Assembly (NCBI GenBank): GCA_964463695.1
Contig: CAYXCZ010000018.1
Span: forward strand, 27,510 to 91,509
DNA length: 64,000 bases
Source of the DNA: JALNZU01 sp964463695
Lineage (GTDB): Bacteria > Bacteroidota > Bacteroidia > Bacteroidales > F082
Direction of reading: 5' to 3'
Of this stretch, positions 50,549-58,589 are shown piece after piece. A model generated the notes under the pieces. The model saw only the letters and a program-made list of their open reading frames with translations. It was not told where the DNA came from and ran no database searches. The position numbers were made by a program, and so were the translations under genes. How positions within the stretch are numbered: the first letter of the stretch is position 1; every line of letters begins with the position of its first letter.

Positions 50549-51657
50549 AAAAAGTCTTATTTATTGATAGGGACGGGACATTGATTTCCGAACCACAGGA
50601 TACTTTTCAGGTCGATAATTTTGGAAAACTAATTTTCATAAAACAGGTGATTACCTTCCTTTCGAAGATACGAAAGGAAATGGATTACGAATTTGTGATG
50701 GTGACGAATCAAGATGGATTAGGTACCGCATCATTTCCTGAAAGTGACTTTTGGCCAATACAAAATTTCATGATGAAAGTATTCGAAAATGAAGGGATTA
50801 CTTTTGATGCTGTTTTTATCGATCGAAGTTTTCCGGAGCAGAATCTTCCAACACGCAAGCCCGGCACTGCCATGGTTTCCAAATACTTGAACGGTAACTA
50901 TGATTTGGCAAATTCATTTGTCATAGGTGATCGTATCACTGATGTTGAATTCGCGAAAAACATCGGCTGCAAAGCAATTTTATTTAATTCAGAAACAAAG
51001 GAAACTGGGTCATATAATTCAGTGATTGAGTTGGTTACTGATTCCTGGGAAACAATCTACAATTTTTTACGTGGCATTGATCGTAAGGTCATTTGTAAGC
51101 GAACGACATCTGAAACACAGATCAGTCTTTCCTTAAATCTTGATGGAAAGGGTGTTGGCAAAGTCGGGACAGGAATTCCATTTTTTGATCATATGCTCGA
51201 ACAACTGATACGCCATGGTAACATGGATTTGTTCCTGAATGCCAAAGGCGATTTGCAAATTGATAGCCATCACACCATCGAGGATTGTGGAATTTTACTT
51301 GGTCAGGCATTTTATGAGGCTACAACAGTGAAAATTGGATTGAATCGCTATGGCTTTGAATTACCTATGGACGAATCTTTGGCAAAAGTAGCAGTTGATT
51401 TTGGTGGAAGGAGCTATTTTAAATGGAGTTTTAAATGTCCTGAAACAACAGTCGCAGATATTCCTGTCTCTCTTTTCGAACATTTTTTCAGATCCTTTGC
51501 GGAACATGCCCGCATAAATCTTCACATAAAAGTGAAAGGAAGAAACGCTCATCACGGAATTGAAGCTGCGTTTAAAGCCTTTGCCCGTGCTGTGAAGATG
51601 GCTGTTCAACGAAATAGCTTCGCGACAGATTTACCTACAACAAAGGGGTTGTTATGA
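50545..51657 (+). CDS. hisB: Bifunctional histidinol-phosphatase / imidazoleglycerol-phosphate dehydratase
   Basis: 370 residues. Residues 1-~165 are a HAD phosphatase (LFIDRDGTLISEP, VTNQDGLGT, FVIGDRITDVEFAKNIG). The rest is IGP dehydratase with paired metal-binding histidines (GIPFFDHMLEQLIRHG, DSHHTIEDCGI, HHGIEAAFKAFARA). The zinc-binding Cys loop of E. coli HisB is absent from the phosphatase half (IDRSFPEQNLPTRKPGT). It performs steps 6 and 8 of the pathway. It overlaps hisC and hisH by four bases each. Confidence 0.96.
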   Translation: MKKVLFIDRDGTLISEPQDTFQVDNFGKLIFIKQVITFLSKIRKEMDYEFVMVTNQDGLGTASFPESDFWPIQNFMMKVFENEGITFDAVFIDRSFPEQNLPTRKPGTAMVSKYLNGNYDLANSFVIGDRITDVEFAKNIGCKAILFNSETKETGSYNSVIELVTDSWETIYNFLRGIDRKVICKRTTSETQISLSLNLDGKGVGKVGTGIPFFDHMLEQLIRHGNMDLFLNAKGDLQIDSHHTIEDCGILLGQAFYEATTVKIGLNRYGFELPMDESLAKVAVDFGGRSYFKWSFKCPETTVADIPVSLFEHFFRSFAEHARINLHIKVKGRNAHHGIEAAFKAFARAVKMAVQRNSFATDLPTTKGLL

Positions 51658-52235
51658 AAAACATAGCAATTATTGATTATGGTGCAGGAAACACCAAAAG
51701 CTTAATGTTTGCGCTTCAGCGCTTAGGGTATTCCAGAGTTGAACTTACATCTGATGCAACATCTGTTCAATCAGCCGATTATGTTATTTTTCCTGGCGTT
51801 GGTCATGCTTCATTTGCAATGGAACAACTCCGCAAAACTGGTCTGGATACGATTATCCCTGATTTGAAACAGCCTTTCCTTGGGATTTGCCTGGGTATGC
51901 AACTCATGTGCAGCCATTCGGAGGAAGGCGATACCCCCGGCTTGGGAATTTTTAGTGCTCAGGTATTGAAATTTATAGGTGAGCAAAAAGTGCCTCATAT
52001 GGGTTGGAATAACGTTGACTTCTCGTCTTATGACATTGAAAATCACTATAATAATTCATGGTTTTATTTTGTCCATTCATATTATGCAGATGTGATTCCT
52101 GAAACAGTTGGCGTAACTGATTATATTTTACCTTTTAGTGCCGTTCTGCAGCGTGATAATTTTCTGGGATGTCAATTTCATCCTGAAAAAAGCGGTGAGA
52201 TGGGGGAGAGGTTTTTGACAAATTTTTTAAAATAA
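51654..52235 (+). CDS. hisH: Imidazole glycerol phosphate synthase, glutaminase subunit
   Basis: A 193-residue class I glutamine amidotransferase. The catalytic Cys is in FLGICLGMQLMC, and the His/Glu pair is in GCQFHPEKSGEMG. The oxyanion strand VIFPGVGHASFAM and the N-terminal IIDYGAGNTKSL are typical of HisH. It supplies ammonia to HisF. It lies between hisB (four-base overlap) and hisA. Confidence 0.96.
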   Translation: MKNIAIIDYGAGNTKSLMFALQRLGYSRVELTSDATSVQSADYVIFPGVGHASFAMEQLRKTGLDTIIPDLKQPFLGICLGMQLMCSHSEEGDTPGLGIFSAQVLKFIGEQKVPHMGWNNVDFSSYDIENHYNNSWFYFVHSYYADVIPETVGVTDYILPFSAVLQRDNFLGCQFHPEKSGEMGERFLTNFLK

Positions 52236-52249
52236 CGATGATGACTTTA

Positions 52250-52981
52250 ATGAAAATAATTCCTGCAATCGACTTAATTGATGGGGAATGTGTGCGTTTG
52301 CAGCAGGGAGATTTCAAATTGAAAAGTGTGTATAGCTCTGATCCAATTTCAGTGGCGAAAACATTTAAAGCAGCCGGATGTGATTTTTTGCATATTGTTG
52401 ACCTTGATGGGGCAGCGCTTGGCCGACCGGTTCAATTGCCAATAATCGGTGCTATAATGAAAGAAACTGGTTTAGATGTTCAAACAGGAGGAGGATATCA
52501 GTCAATCGAAAGTGTAAATAGCGCGTTAAAACTGGGAGTCACTTCCGTAATCATAGGATCGATGGCCGTTAAGCAGCCTGAACTATTTATCTCACTTTTG
52601 AAGGAATTTGGTGGTGACAGCATTATTCTTTCGGCTGATGTTCTTCAAGGTATTGTGATGGTTAATGGCTGGAAAAACTCCGGATCAGTAGCTATTTCAC
52701 ATTTGATTGATAGCTTTTTGCAGTATGGATTGAAGAAAGTTGTTGTTACTGACATTAGCAAAGATGGCATGTTAACAGGTCCTTCAATTGATTTATACCT
52801 TGCTTTGATGAATCTACATCCTGATATCCAAATTGTTGCGAGCGGTGGTGTTTCTTCAATGAAAGATATTTTTGCATTGGAAAGTGCCGGCCTGAAGTCG
52901 GTGATTGTTGGCAAAGCTTTGTATGAAGGGAGAATTACTATCGATGAACTCAGCAAATACAGGTCAGATTATGTTGGCTAA
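52250..52981 (+). CDS. hisA: ProFAR isomerase HisA
   Basis: A ~243-residue (beta/alpha)8 barrel. N-terminal IIPAIDLIDGECVRLQQGDF holds the first catalytic Asp, and the second is in VVTDISKDGMLTGPS. Phosphate-binding loops TGGGYQS and VASGGVSS are visible. It isomerises ProFAR to PRFAR. An earlier in-frame ATG at 52238 would add four residues and cannot be excluded; the ATG at 52250 matches the usual family start. The 3' end overlaps hisF by 11 bases. Confidence 0.95.
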   Translation: MKIIPAIDLIDGECVRLQQGDFKLKSVYSSDPISVAKTFKAAGCDFLHIVDLDGAALGRPVQLPIIGAIMKETGLDVQTGGGYQSIESVNSALKLGVTSVIIGSMAVKQPELFISLLKEFGGDSIILSADVLQGIVMVNGWKNSGSVAISHLIDSFLQYGLKKVVVTDISKDGMLTGPSIDLYLALMNLHPDIQIVASGGVSSMKDIFALESAGLKSVIVGKALYEGRITIDELSKYRSDYVG

Positions 52982-53723
52982 ACGCATCATTCCGTGCCTG
53001 GATATAAAAGATGGCAGAACTGTAAAAGGTGTTAACTTTCAGAACCTCGCTGATGCTGGTGATCCTGTTGAGCTGGCGTCGTTGTATGCTAAGGAAGGGG
53101 CAGATGAGTTACTTTTTCTGGATATCAACGCGAGTCATGAAAAACGGACAACCCTTCTTCAGCTTGTTGAACGCATCGCTCAGACAATAAATATTCCTTT
53201 TACTGTTGGAGGTGGTGTCTCACATCCTGAAGCTGCTGCCGCATTGCTTCAATCAGGCGCAGACAAAATTTCGCTGAATTCATCATCTATCATAAATCCT
53301 TCACTCATTTCAGAAATAAGTCAGCGCTATGGATCTCAATGTGTGGTTGTTGCAATTGATGCTGCCCGTTTTAACTCCGGTTGGCTGGTGTATATGAACG
53401 GAGGACGGATTCCTGCCGAAAAAGAGTTGTTTTCATGGGCTTATGAATGTCAGGAAAGGGGAGCAGGCGAAATTCTGTTCACTTCGATGGATCACGACGG
53501 AACTAAAAATGGCTTTGCTGTTGATGCATTGCAAACGCTTTCATCCCGGCTAAGTATTCCTGTTATTGCCTCGGGTGGTGCTGGTAACATGGAACACTTT
53601 GCTGAATTATTTAATGGAAGTCAGGTGAGCGCAGCACTTGCAGCTTCGATTTTCCATTATGGAGAAATAAAAATTGATGACTTAAAACGTTTTTTACGAA
53701 CAAAAAATATTGTGACAAGATGA
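52971..53723 (+). CDS. hisF: Imidazole glycerol phosphate synthase, cyclase subunit
   Basis: A 250-residue (beta/alpha)8 barrel: MLAKRIIPCLDIKDGRTVKGVNF with the catalytic Asp, FLDINAS, TVGGGVS, VVVAIDAAR, LFTSMDHDGTKNGF (second Asp) and VIASGGAG. The frame is open further upstream, inside hisA, but the family begins at the ATG at 52971. It cyclises PRFAR with ammonia from HisH, giving IGP and AICAR. It overlaps hisA by 11 bases and hisIE by four. Confidence 0.96.
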   Translation: MLAKRIIPCLDIKDGRTVKGVNFQNLADAGDPVELASLYAKEGADELLFLDINASHEKRTTLLQLVERIAQTINIPFTVGGGVSHPEAAAALLQSGADKISLNSSSIINPSLISEISQRYGSQCVVVAIDAARFNSGWLVYMNGGRIPAEKELFSWAYECQERGAGEILFTSMDHDGTKNGFAVDALQTLSSRLSIPVIASGGAGNMEHFAELFNGSQVSAALAASIFHYGEIKIDDLKRFLRTKNIVTR

Positions 53724-54322
53724 TGGAAATTGATTTCAAAAAAGGAAACGGACTTGTGCCGGCTGTGATACAAGATTATGAATCAAAGCAGGTACTCATG
53801 TTAGGATATATGAATGAAGAAGCATACAAGGCAACGCAAAGTTCGGGATATGTGACGTTTTTTAGTCGCTCAAAGAATCATTTGTGGGTCAAGGGTGAAA
53901 CTTCCGGTAATTTTTTACAGGTTAAAAGTATTGATGTGGATTGTGATAATGACACCTTACTTATTATGGCTGTGCCGTCAGGGCCTGTTTGTCATACAGG
54001 GAGTTTTAGCTGCTTTGGAGGTTCATCCGTAACCAAAAAGTTATTTTTTCAGGAGTTGGAAGATGTAATTTCACTCCGAGCGACGGCTTCAGCTGAAAGT
54101 TCTTACACCCGGCGACTTCTTGATGAAGGATTAGATCGCATGATACAAAAGGTTGGAGAAGAGGCAGTTGAATTAGTCATAGCAGCAAAGAATGAGGATG
54201 ATACCGCTTTTGTTGGTGAGGCAGCCGACCTGATTTTTCATTTGCTGGTGCTTCTTCATAAAAAGGACGTGACACTGCAACAAATCAGTATGGTGTTGGA
54301 GCAACGGCATGAGAAGAAATAG
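53720..54322 (+). CDS. hisIE: Bifunctional phosphoribosyl-AMP cyclohydrolase / phosphoribosyl-ATP pyrophosphatase
   Basis: 200 residues. HisI domain (~1-110): VLMLGYMNEEAY, FFSRSKNHLWVKGETSGN, VDCDNDTLLIM and the metal-binding CHTGSFSCF. HisE domain (~115-200): SYTRRLLDEGLDRMIQKVGEEAVE with the MazG-like acidic helix and GEAADLIFHLLVLL. It carries out steps 2 and 3 of the pathway. It is the last gene of the operon, and a hairpin with a T-run follows. Confidence 0.96.
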   Translation: MMEIDFKKGNGLVPAVIQDYESKQVLMLGYMNEEAYKATQSSGYVTFFSRSKNHLWVKGETSGNFLQVKSIDVDCDNDTLLIMAVPSGPVCHTGSFSCFGGSSVTKKLFFQELEDVISLRATASAESSYTRRLLDEGLDRMIQKVGEEAVELVIAAKNEDDTAFVGEAADLIFHLLVLLHKKDVTLQQISMVLEQRHEKK

Positions 54323-54382
54323 ATATTTCTTGATGGAAAGTGCTGCTTTCCTGAAAATTAATGCGCTTCATGTAGTTCTTTC

Positions 54383-54406
54383 AGGCATGGAGCTGCCATG
54401 TTTTTT
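54383..54406 (+). terminator. Candidate his operon terminator
   Basis: CATGG and CCATG pair around AGCTG, extendable by G-T pairs, and six T residues follow. It lies about 60 bases after the hisIE stop and just before the ffh promoter element. Confidence 0.45.
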
Positions 54407-54408
54407 AC

Positions 54409-54416
54409 TAAATTTG
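54409..54416 (+). promoter_or_regulatory. Candidate -7 element for ffh
   Basis: TAAATTTG matches TAnnTTTG, 23 bases before the ffh ATG. Confidence 0.4.
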
Positions 54417-54439
54417 CAGCCTCAAATTGAAGGATAATT

Positions 54440-55777
54440 ATGTTTGAAGGATTAAGTGATAAACTGGAACGTTCGTTCAAGATATTAAAAGGTCAGGGTC
54501 ATATCAGCGAAATCAATGTAGCTGAAACACTCAAGGAGGTGCGTAAGGCGCTGTTAGATGCCGACGTTAGCTTTAAGATTGCCAAGGATTTCACCTCAAA
54601 AGTGAAGGATAAAGCACTGGGACAAAAGATTTTAACATCTGTTTCTCCTGGTCAGCTGATGGTAAAAATCATGCATGACGAGCTCACCGAACTTATGGGT
54701 GGTGAAGCCATCGACATCAATATTAAAGGACAGCCTGCCATCATTCTAATTGCCGGATTGCAAGGTTCTGGTAAAACAACCTTCTCCGCAAAACTTGCAA
54801 ATTACCTTAAAAAGAAAAAAGGAAAGCAGCCTTTGTTGGTAGCTTGTGACGTTTATCGTCCTGCTGCCGTCAACCAGTTGAAGGTCTTGGGCGAACAGGT
54901 TGAAGTGGAGGTGTATTCCGATGAGGCTCAAAAAGATCCTGTAACCATTGCCCGTAATGCTATTCAGTATGCAAAAGACAAGGCAAAGAATGTTGTAATC
55001 ATCGATACTGCAGGGCGCTTAGCCATCGATGAACTTATGATGAATGAAATTGCTAACATCAAAAAGGCTGTTCAGCCTCAGGAGATTTTATTCGTTGTGG
55101 ATTCAATGACAGGTCAGGATGCTGTTAACACAGCCAAAGCTTTCAATGATAAACTCGATTACGATGGTGTTGTGCTTACCAAACTCGACGGTGATACACG
55201 CGGTGGTGCTGCTCTTACAATCAAATCGGTTGTTGATAAGCCCATTAAGTTTGTGGGAATTGGTGAGAAGATGGAAGCCCTGGATGTTTTTTATCCCAAA
55301 CGTATGGCTGATCGTATTCTTGGCATGGGCGACATCGTCTCCCTTGTTGAGCGAGCTCAGGAACAGTATGATGAAGATGAGGCAAAGAATCTCAAACGTA
55401 AGCTTGCCAAGAATGAGTTCAATTTCAACGATTTCCTGAAACAGATTCAGCAGATCAAGAAAATGGGAAATATCAAGGATTTAGCAGGAATGATTCCTGG
55501 TATGAGCAAAGCGTTGAAAGACACTGAGATCGAAGAGGATGCTTTCAAGGGAATCGAAGCTATTATTTTCTCGATGACCCCGGCCGAGAGGGAAAACCCA
55601 AAAATTTTGAACGGCAACCGTCGTAAACGTATTGCTATGGGTAGCGGAACAAATATTGTGGAAGTGAATCGCCTGATCAAACAATTTGAAGAGACTTCAA
55701 AAATGATGCGATTGATGACTACCGGCGGAAGTCGGAAAATGATGCAAATGATGCAACAAATGCGTCAGCCAAAATAA
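54440..55777 (+). CDS. ffh: Signal recognition particle protein Ffh
   Basis: A 445-residue SRP54 GTPase. An N domain (~1-95) is followed by the G domain: G1 GLQGSGKTTFSAKLA, DVYRPAAVNQLK, DTAGRLAIDE and TKLDGDTRGGAAL. The C-terminal M domain (~305-445) is Met-rich and binds SRP RNA and signal peptides (MTPAERENPKILNGNRRKRIAMGSG; tail with repeated MMQMM). It targets membrane proteins to FtsY and the translocon. The SRP RNA gene was not seen in the window. folD follows 8 bases later. Confidence 0.96.
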   Translation: MFEGLSDKLERSFKILKGQGHISEINVAETLKEVRKALLDADVSFKIAKDFTSKVKDKALGQKILTSVSPGQLMVKIMHDELTELMGGEAIDINIKGQPAIILIAGLQGSGKTTFSAKLANYLKKKKGKQPLLVACDVYRPAAVNQLKVLGEQVEVEVYSDEAQKDPVTIARNAIQYAKDKAKNVVIIDTAGRLAIDELMMNEIANIKKAVQPQEILFVVDSMTGQDAVNTAKAFNDKLDYDGVVLTKLDGDTRGGAALTIKSVVDKPIKFVGIGEKMEALDVFYPKRMADRILGMGDIVSLVERAQEQYDEDEAKNLKRKLAKNEFNFNDFLKQIQQIKKMGNIKDLAGMIPGMSKALKDTEIEEDAFKGIEAIIFSMTPAERENPKILNGNRRKRIAMGSGTNIVEVNRLIKQFEETSKMMRLMTTGGSRKMMQMMQQMRQPK

Positions 55778-55785
55778 TTAAGTGC

Positions 55786-56670
55786 ATGTCAAATAAACTG
55801 ATTGATGGAAAAGCGATTGCTGCTACCATTAAAAAGGAAATAGCAAAAGAAGTTGCAGCTCTGATAGATGCAGATAAAAAAGCCCCTCATCTTGCTGCTG
55901 TATTGGTAGGTAATGACCCCGCCAGCGAAACGTATGTGGCTTCTAAAGAAAGAGCCTGCAAAGAGGTTGGAATTACATCAACAACCTATCGTCTTGCAGA
56001 AAAAACTTCAGAAAAGGAGCTCGTTGAGATTATCGAATTTCTCAATAACGACCCTGATGTTGATGGTTTCATTGTTCAATTGCCATTACCATCACACCTT
56101 AACAGCGATAAAATTCTCGAACATATCCATCCTTCAAAAGATGTTGATGGATTTCATCCATTGAATATTGGCCGCATGCAGCTCGGACTGCCTTGTTACC
56201 TGCCGGCAACTCCCTATGGTGTTGTTGAACTGCTGAAACGAAGTAAAGTTGAGATTGATGGAAAACATTGTGTTGTTTTAGGCCGGTCGAATATCGTTGG
56301 CACTCCGCTAAGCATTTTGTTGTCGCGCAAAAGTAACTACGGAAACGCAACAGTTACGCTGTGTCACAGTCGCACCAAAGATTTGAACGCTATCATCCAA
56401 CAAGCTGATATCTTAATTGCTGCTATTGGTCAGCCCGAATTTGTTAAAGGTGATATGTTAAAAAAAGATGTTGTTGTTGTAGATGTGGGTATACACCGTA
56501 TTCCTGACGCCAGCAACGAGAAAGGGTATCGTTTAACAGGTGATGTTGACTTTGATTCGGTTAAGGAGGTGGTTTCTAGGATCACTCCGGTTCCGGGTGG
56601 GGTAGGACCTATGACAATCGTCTCATTGTTGCAAAACACTTTATCTGCCTCACAAAAAAAGATTTATTAA
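55786..56670 (+). CDS. folD: Methylenetetrahydrofolate dehydrogenase / cyclohydrolase FolD
   Basis: 294 residues. Motifs are DPASETYVASKERACKEVG (catalytic Tyr/Lys region), DGFIVQLPLPSHL, DVDGFHPLNIGRM, the NADP-binding VVLGRSNIVGTPLSILL and TPVPGGVGPMTIVSLLQNT. It interconverts one-carbon units on tetrahydrofolate in two steps. It is probably cotranscribed with ffh, 8 bases upstream. A small hairpin with a T-run follows. Confidence 0.96.
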   Translation: MSNKLIDGKAIAATIKKEIAKEVAALIDADKKAPHLAAVLVGNDPASETYVASKERACKEVGITSTTYRLAEKTSEKELVEIIEFLNNDPDVDGFIVQLPLPSHLNSDKILEHIHPSKDVDGFHPLNIGRMQLGLPCYLPATPYGVVELLKRSKVEIDGKHCVVLGRSNIVGTPLSILLSRKSNYGNATVTLCHSRTKDLNAIIQQADILIAAIGQPEFVKGDMLKKDVVVVDVGIHRIPDASNEKGYRLTGDVDFDSVKEVVSRITPVPGGVGPMTIVSLLQNTLSASQKKIY

Positions 56671-56674
56671 CCGG

Positions 56675-56700
56675 TTGTCAGTTTAGCGACAGATTTTTTT
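56675..56700 (+). terminator. Candidate terminator after folD
   Basis: A short 5-bp stem (TTGTC/GACAG, one T-G pair) with an 8-base loop is followed by seven T residues. The stem is weak. Confidence 0.4.
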
Positions 56701-56718
56701 ATTTCAAAGAAAAACAGA

Positions 56719-57960
56719 ATGCAAGCAAAAGTAATTGTTCTATCAATCATTTTTCTCTTTATTGCTCGTATTGGTTTTGCACAGGTTGCTGGCTGTACCG
56801 ATCCGCGTGCACTGAATTTCAACCCTTCTGCAAGTACCAATGACGGCAGCTGCGACTATAGTGTAACTGTTGTCAACCCACCGTTTGTTTTCGAACTTCC
56901 ACAGCAGGTTAAGGAAACTTCAGGGTTGTTGTTTTTCAATGGGAAACTATGGACATTTAATGACAGTGGCGGATCAGCAGTTTTGTATGCTATTGACACT
57001 ACTAATGGGGCTGTTGTTCAGCAGATTACTGTGTCGAATGTGACCAATGACGATTGGGAAGATATAACGATGGACAACCAATATATTTATATTGGAGATT
57101 TTGGTAACAATGATGGAACACGCGACAACCTTGTTATTTATAAAATCCTGAAGAGCAGCATACCAATTAATGGAAATTCAAGTGTTCAAGCCACTTCGAT
57201 TCGTTTTACCTATGAAGATCAAAAAAGCTTTGTAAAGTCAAAGAATCATAATTTCGACTGTGAAGCGGTGATTGCTGCCGGCGACTCGTTGTTCCTTTTT
57301 ACCAAAAACCGGCTCGATCAGCACTGCCATATTTATAGCCTGCCAAAAATTCCGGGAAACTATCAGGCAAAGAGAAAAGACCGCTTCAACACGAATGGAT
57401 TGGTAACGGGAGCCGATTACAATAGTGAAACAAATCAGATTATTCTTACCGGCTATACACAACAAACCTATGTTCCGTTTTTGTGGTTCTTGTTTGATTT
57501 TCAAGGCAATGATTTCTTTAAGGGAAATAAGCGAAGGATTGAATTAGCCAATTTGTTTACGACCCAAATTGAAGGAGTAAGTTATTACGCGCCTTTTAAA
57601 GCGTTTATCACCGCCGAGAAAAGTCCGACTTTTAGCGCAAGAACCTTCAAAATTGATAATATGAATTGGACAGGTTACACCCATCTGTCTGAACTTGAGA
57701 GTGGTGATAAAAAGAATAAACTGGTTGTTGTTGAAAATCCTATCCGGAACAAGGAGTTAAAACTCAGAACAGATCTGATGAAAGGCGATTTTCGGCTTGA
57801 TATTATAGACTCTGTTGGAAAAGTTGTGAAACAATTGTTTCTCAAACAGACCGAGGAAGAAATTCTTTCAATTGACGTAAGTCACCTGAAACCGGGCACT
57901 TATTATGTCACTGCTTTCACAGAGCGCAAATCATACAGTACACTGTTTATTATCAATTGA
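56719..57960 (+). CDS. Secreted protein with type IX secretion C-terminal sorting domain
   Basis: 413 residues: a signal peptide (MQAKVIVLSIIFLFIARIGFAQ), then a short Cys-containing calcium-type motif GCTDPRALNFNPSASTNDGSC that is frequent in Bacteroidota cargo proteins. A beta-propeller-like body follows (TSGLLFFNGKLWTFNDSGGSAVLYAID, YIYIGDFGNNDG). The last ~80 residues (VVENPIRNKELKLRTD ... LKPGTYYVTAFTERKSYSTLFIIN) are a T9SS type A sorting domain. The protein is exported by Sec, then by T9SS to the surface. No enzyme motif was recognised. It overlaps queE by four bases. Confidence 0.85.
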   Translation: MQAKVIVLSIIFLFIARIGFAQVAGCTDPRALNFNPSASTNDGSCDYSVTVVNPPFVFELPQQVKETSGLLFFNGKLWTFNDSGGSAVLYAIDTTNGAVVQQITVSNVTNDDWEDITMDNQYIYIGDFGNNDGTRDNLVIYKILKSSIPINGNSSVQATSIRFTYEDQKSFVKSKNHNFDCEAVIAAGDSLFLFTKNRLDQHCHIYSLPKIPGNYQAKRKDRFNTNGLVTGADYNSETNQIILTGYTQQTYVPFLWFLFDFQGNDFFKGNKRRIELANLFTTQIEGVSYYAPFKAFITAEKSPTFSARTFKIDNMNWTGYTHLSELESGDKKNKLVVVENPIRNKELKLRTDLMKGDFRLDIIDSVGKVVKQLFLKQTEEEILSIDVSHLKPGTYYVTAFTERKSYSTLFIIN

Positions 57961-58589
57961 TGCAAAAAAAACACGATATTTTTGAAGGAGGCACAAAACT
58001 TCCACTCATGGAAGAGTTCTATACCCTTCAGGGTGAAGGCCATAATATGGGAGCAGCAGCTTATTTTATCCGTATTGGAGGATGTGATGTAGGATGCAGC
58101 TGGTGCGATACCAAGCCTTCGTGGGAAGCTGCTAATTTTCCGCCCACCGATGCAAGAGAAATTGCTGACAGGGCAGCTCAGTTTCCAGCCAAAACCGTCG
58201 TTGTTACAGGAGGTGAACCTTCGCTGTATCCCCTTGACTTTTTTACCGGTTACCTTAAATCCATCGGCGTTAAAACAATGGTTGAAACATCTGGCGCACA
58301 TCCACTTACAGGTGTATGGGACTGGATTTGCCTTTCGCCTAAAAAGTATTCTCCGCCAAAAAATGCCATCTACCAAAAAGCCCACGAACTTAAAGTTGTC
58401 ATACAGCACGAAGCTGATCTCGAATGGGCTGAACAGAATGCAGCTTTTGTTAGCTCTGATTGTTTACTATATTTACAACCTGAATGGAGTGTTTCTCAAA
58501 ATATTATGCCATGGCTTACCGATTATGTAATGAAAAATCCCAAATGGCGTATCAGTCTGCAAAGCCACAAATACATGCATATTCCATAG
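57957..58589 (+). CDS. queE: 7-carboxy-7-deazaguanine synthase QueE
   Basis: A 210-residue radical SAM enzyme. The [4Fe-4S] motif is CDVGCSWCDTK (CxxxCxxC), preceded by the substrate segment LMEEFYTLQGEGHNMG and followed by VVVTGGEPSLYP. The C-terminal DCLLYLQPEWS and RISLQSHKYMHIP are typical. It rearranges carboxy-tetrahydropterin into the deazapurine precursor of queuosine. The other que genes are not nearby. The next gene starts inside its 3' end. Confidence 0.93.
   Translation: MMQKKHDIFEGGTKLPLMEEFYTLQGEGHNMGAAAYFIRIGGCDVGCSWCDTKPSWEAANFPPTDAREIADRAAQFPAKTVVVTGGEPSLYPLDFFTGYLKSIGVKTMVETSGAHPLTGVWDWICLSPKKYSPPKNAIYQKAHELKVVIQHEADLEWAEQNAAFVSSDCLLYLQPEWSVSQNIMPWLTDYVMKNPKWRISLQSHKYMHIP

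Noticed and set aside
56719..57960. Calling the T9SS cargo protein an enzyme
   Set aside because: Only the signal peptide, a short Cys motif, propeller-like strands and the sorting domain are visible; no catalytic motif.
57903..58409. A 168-codon minus-strand open frame opposite queE
   Set aside because: The opposite strand has full radical SAM motifs; this frame shows no family features.
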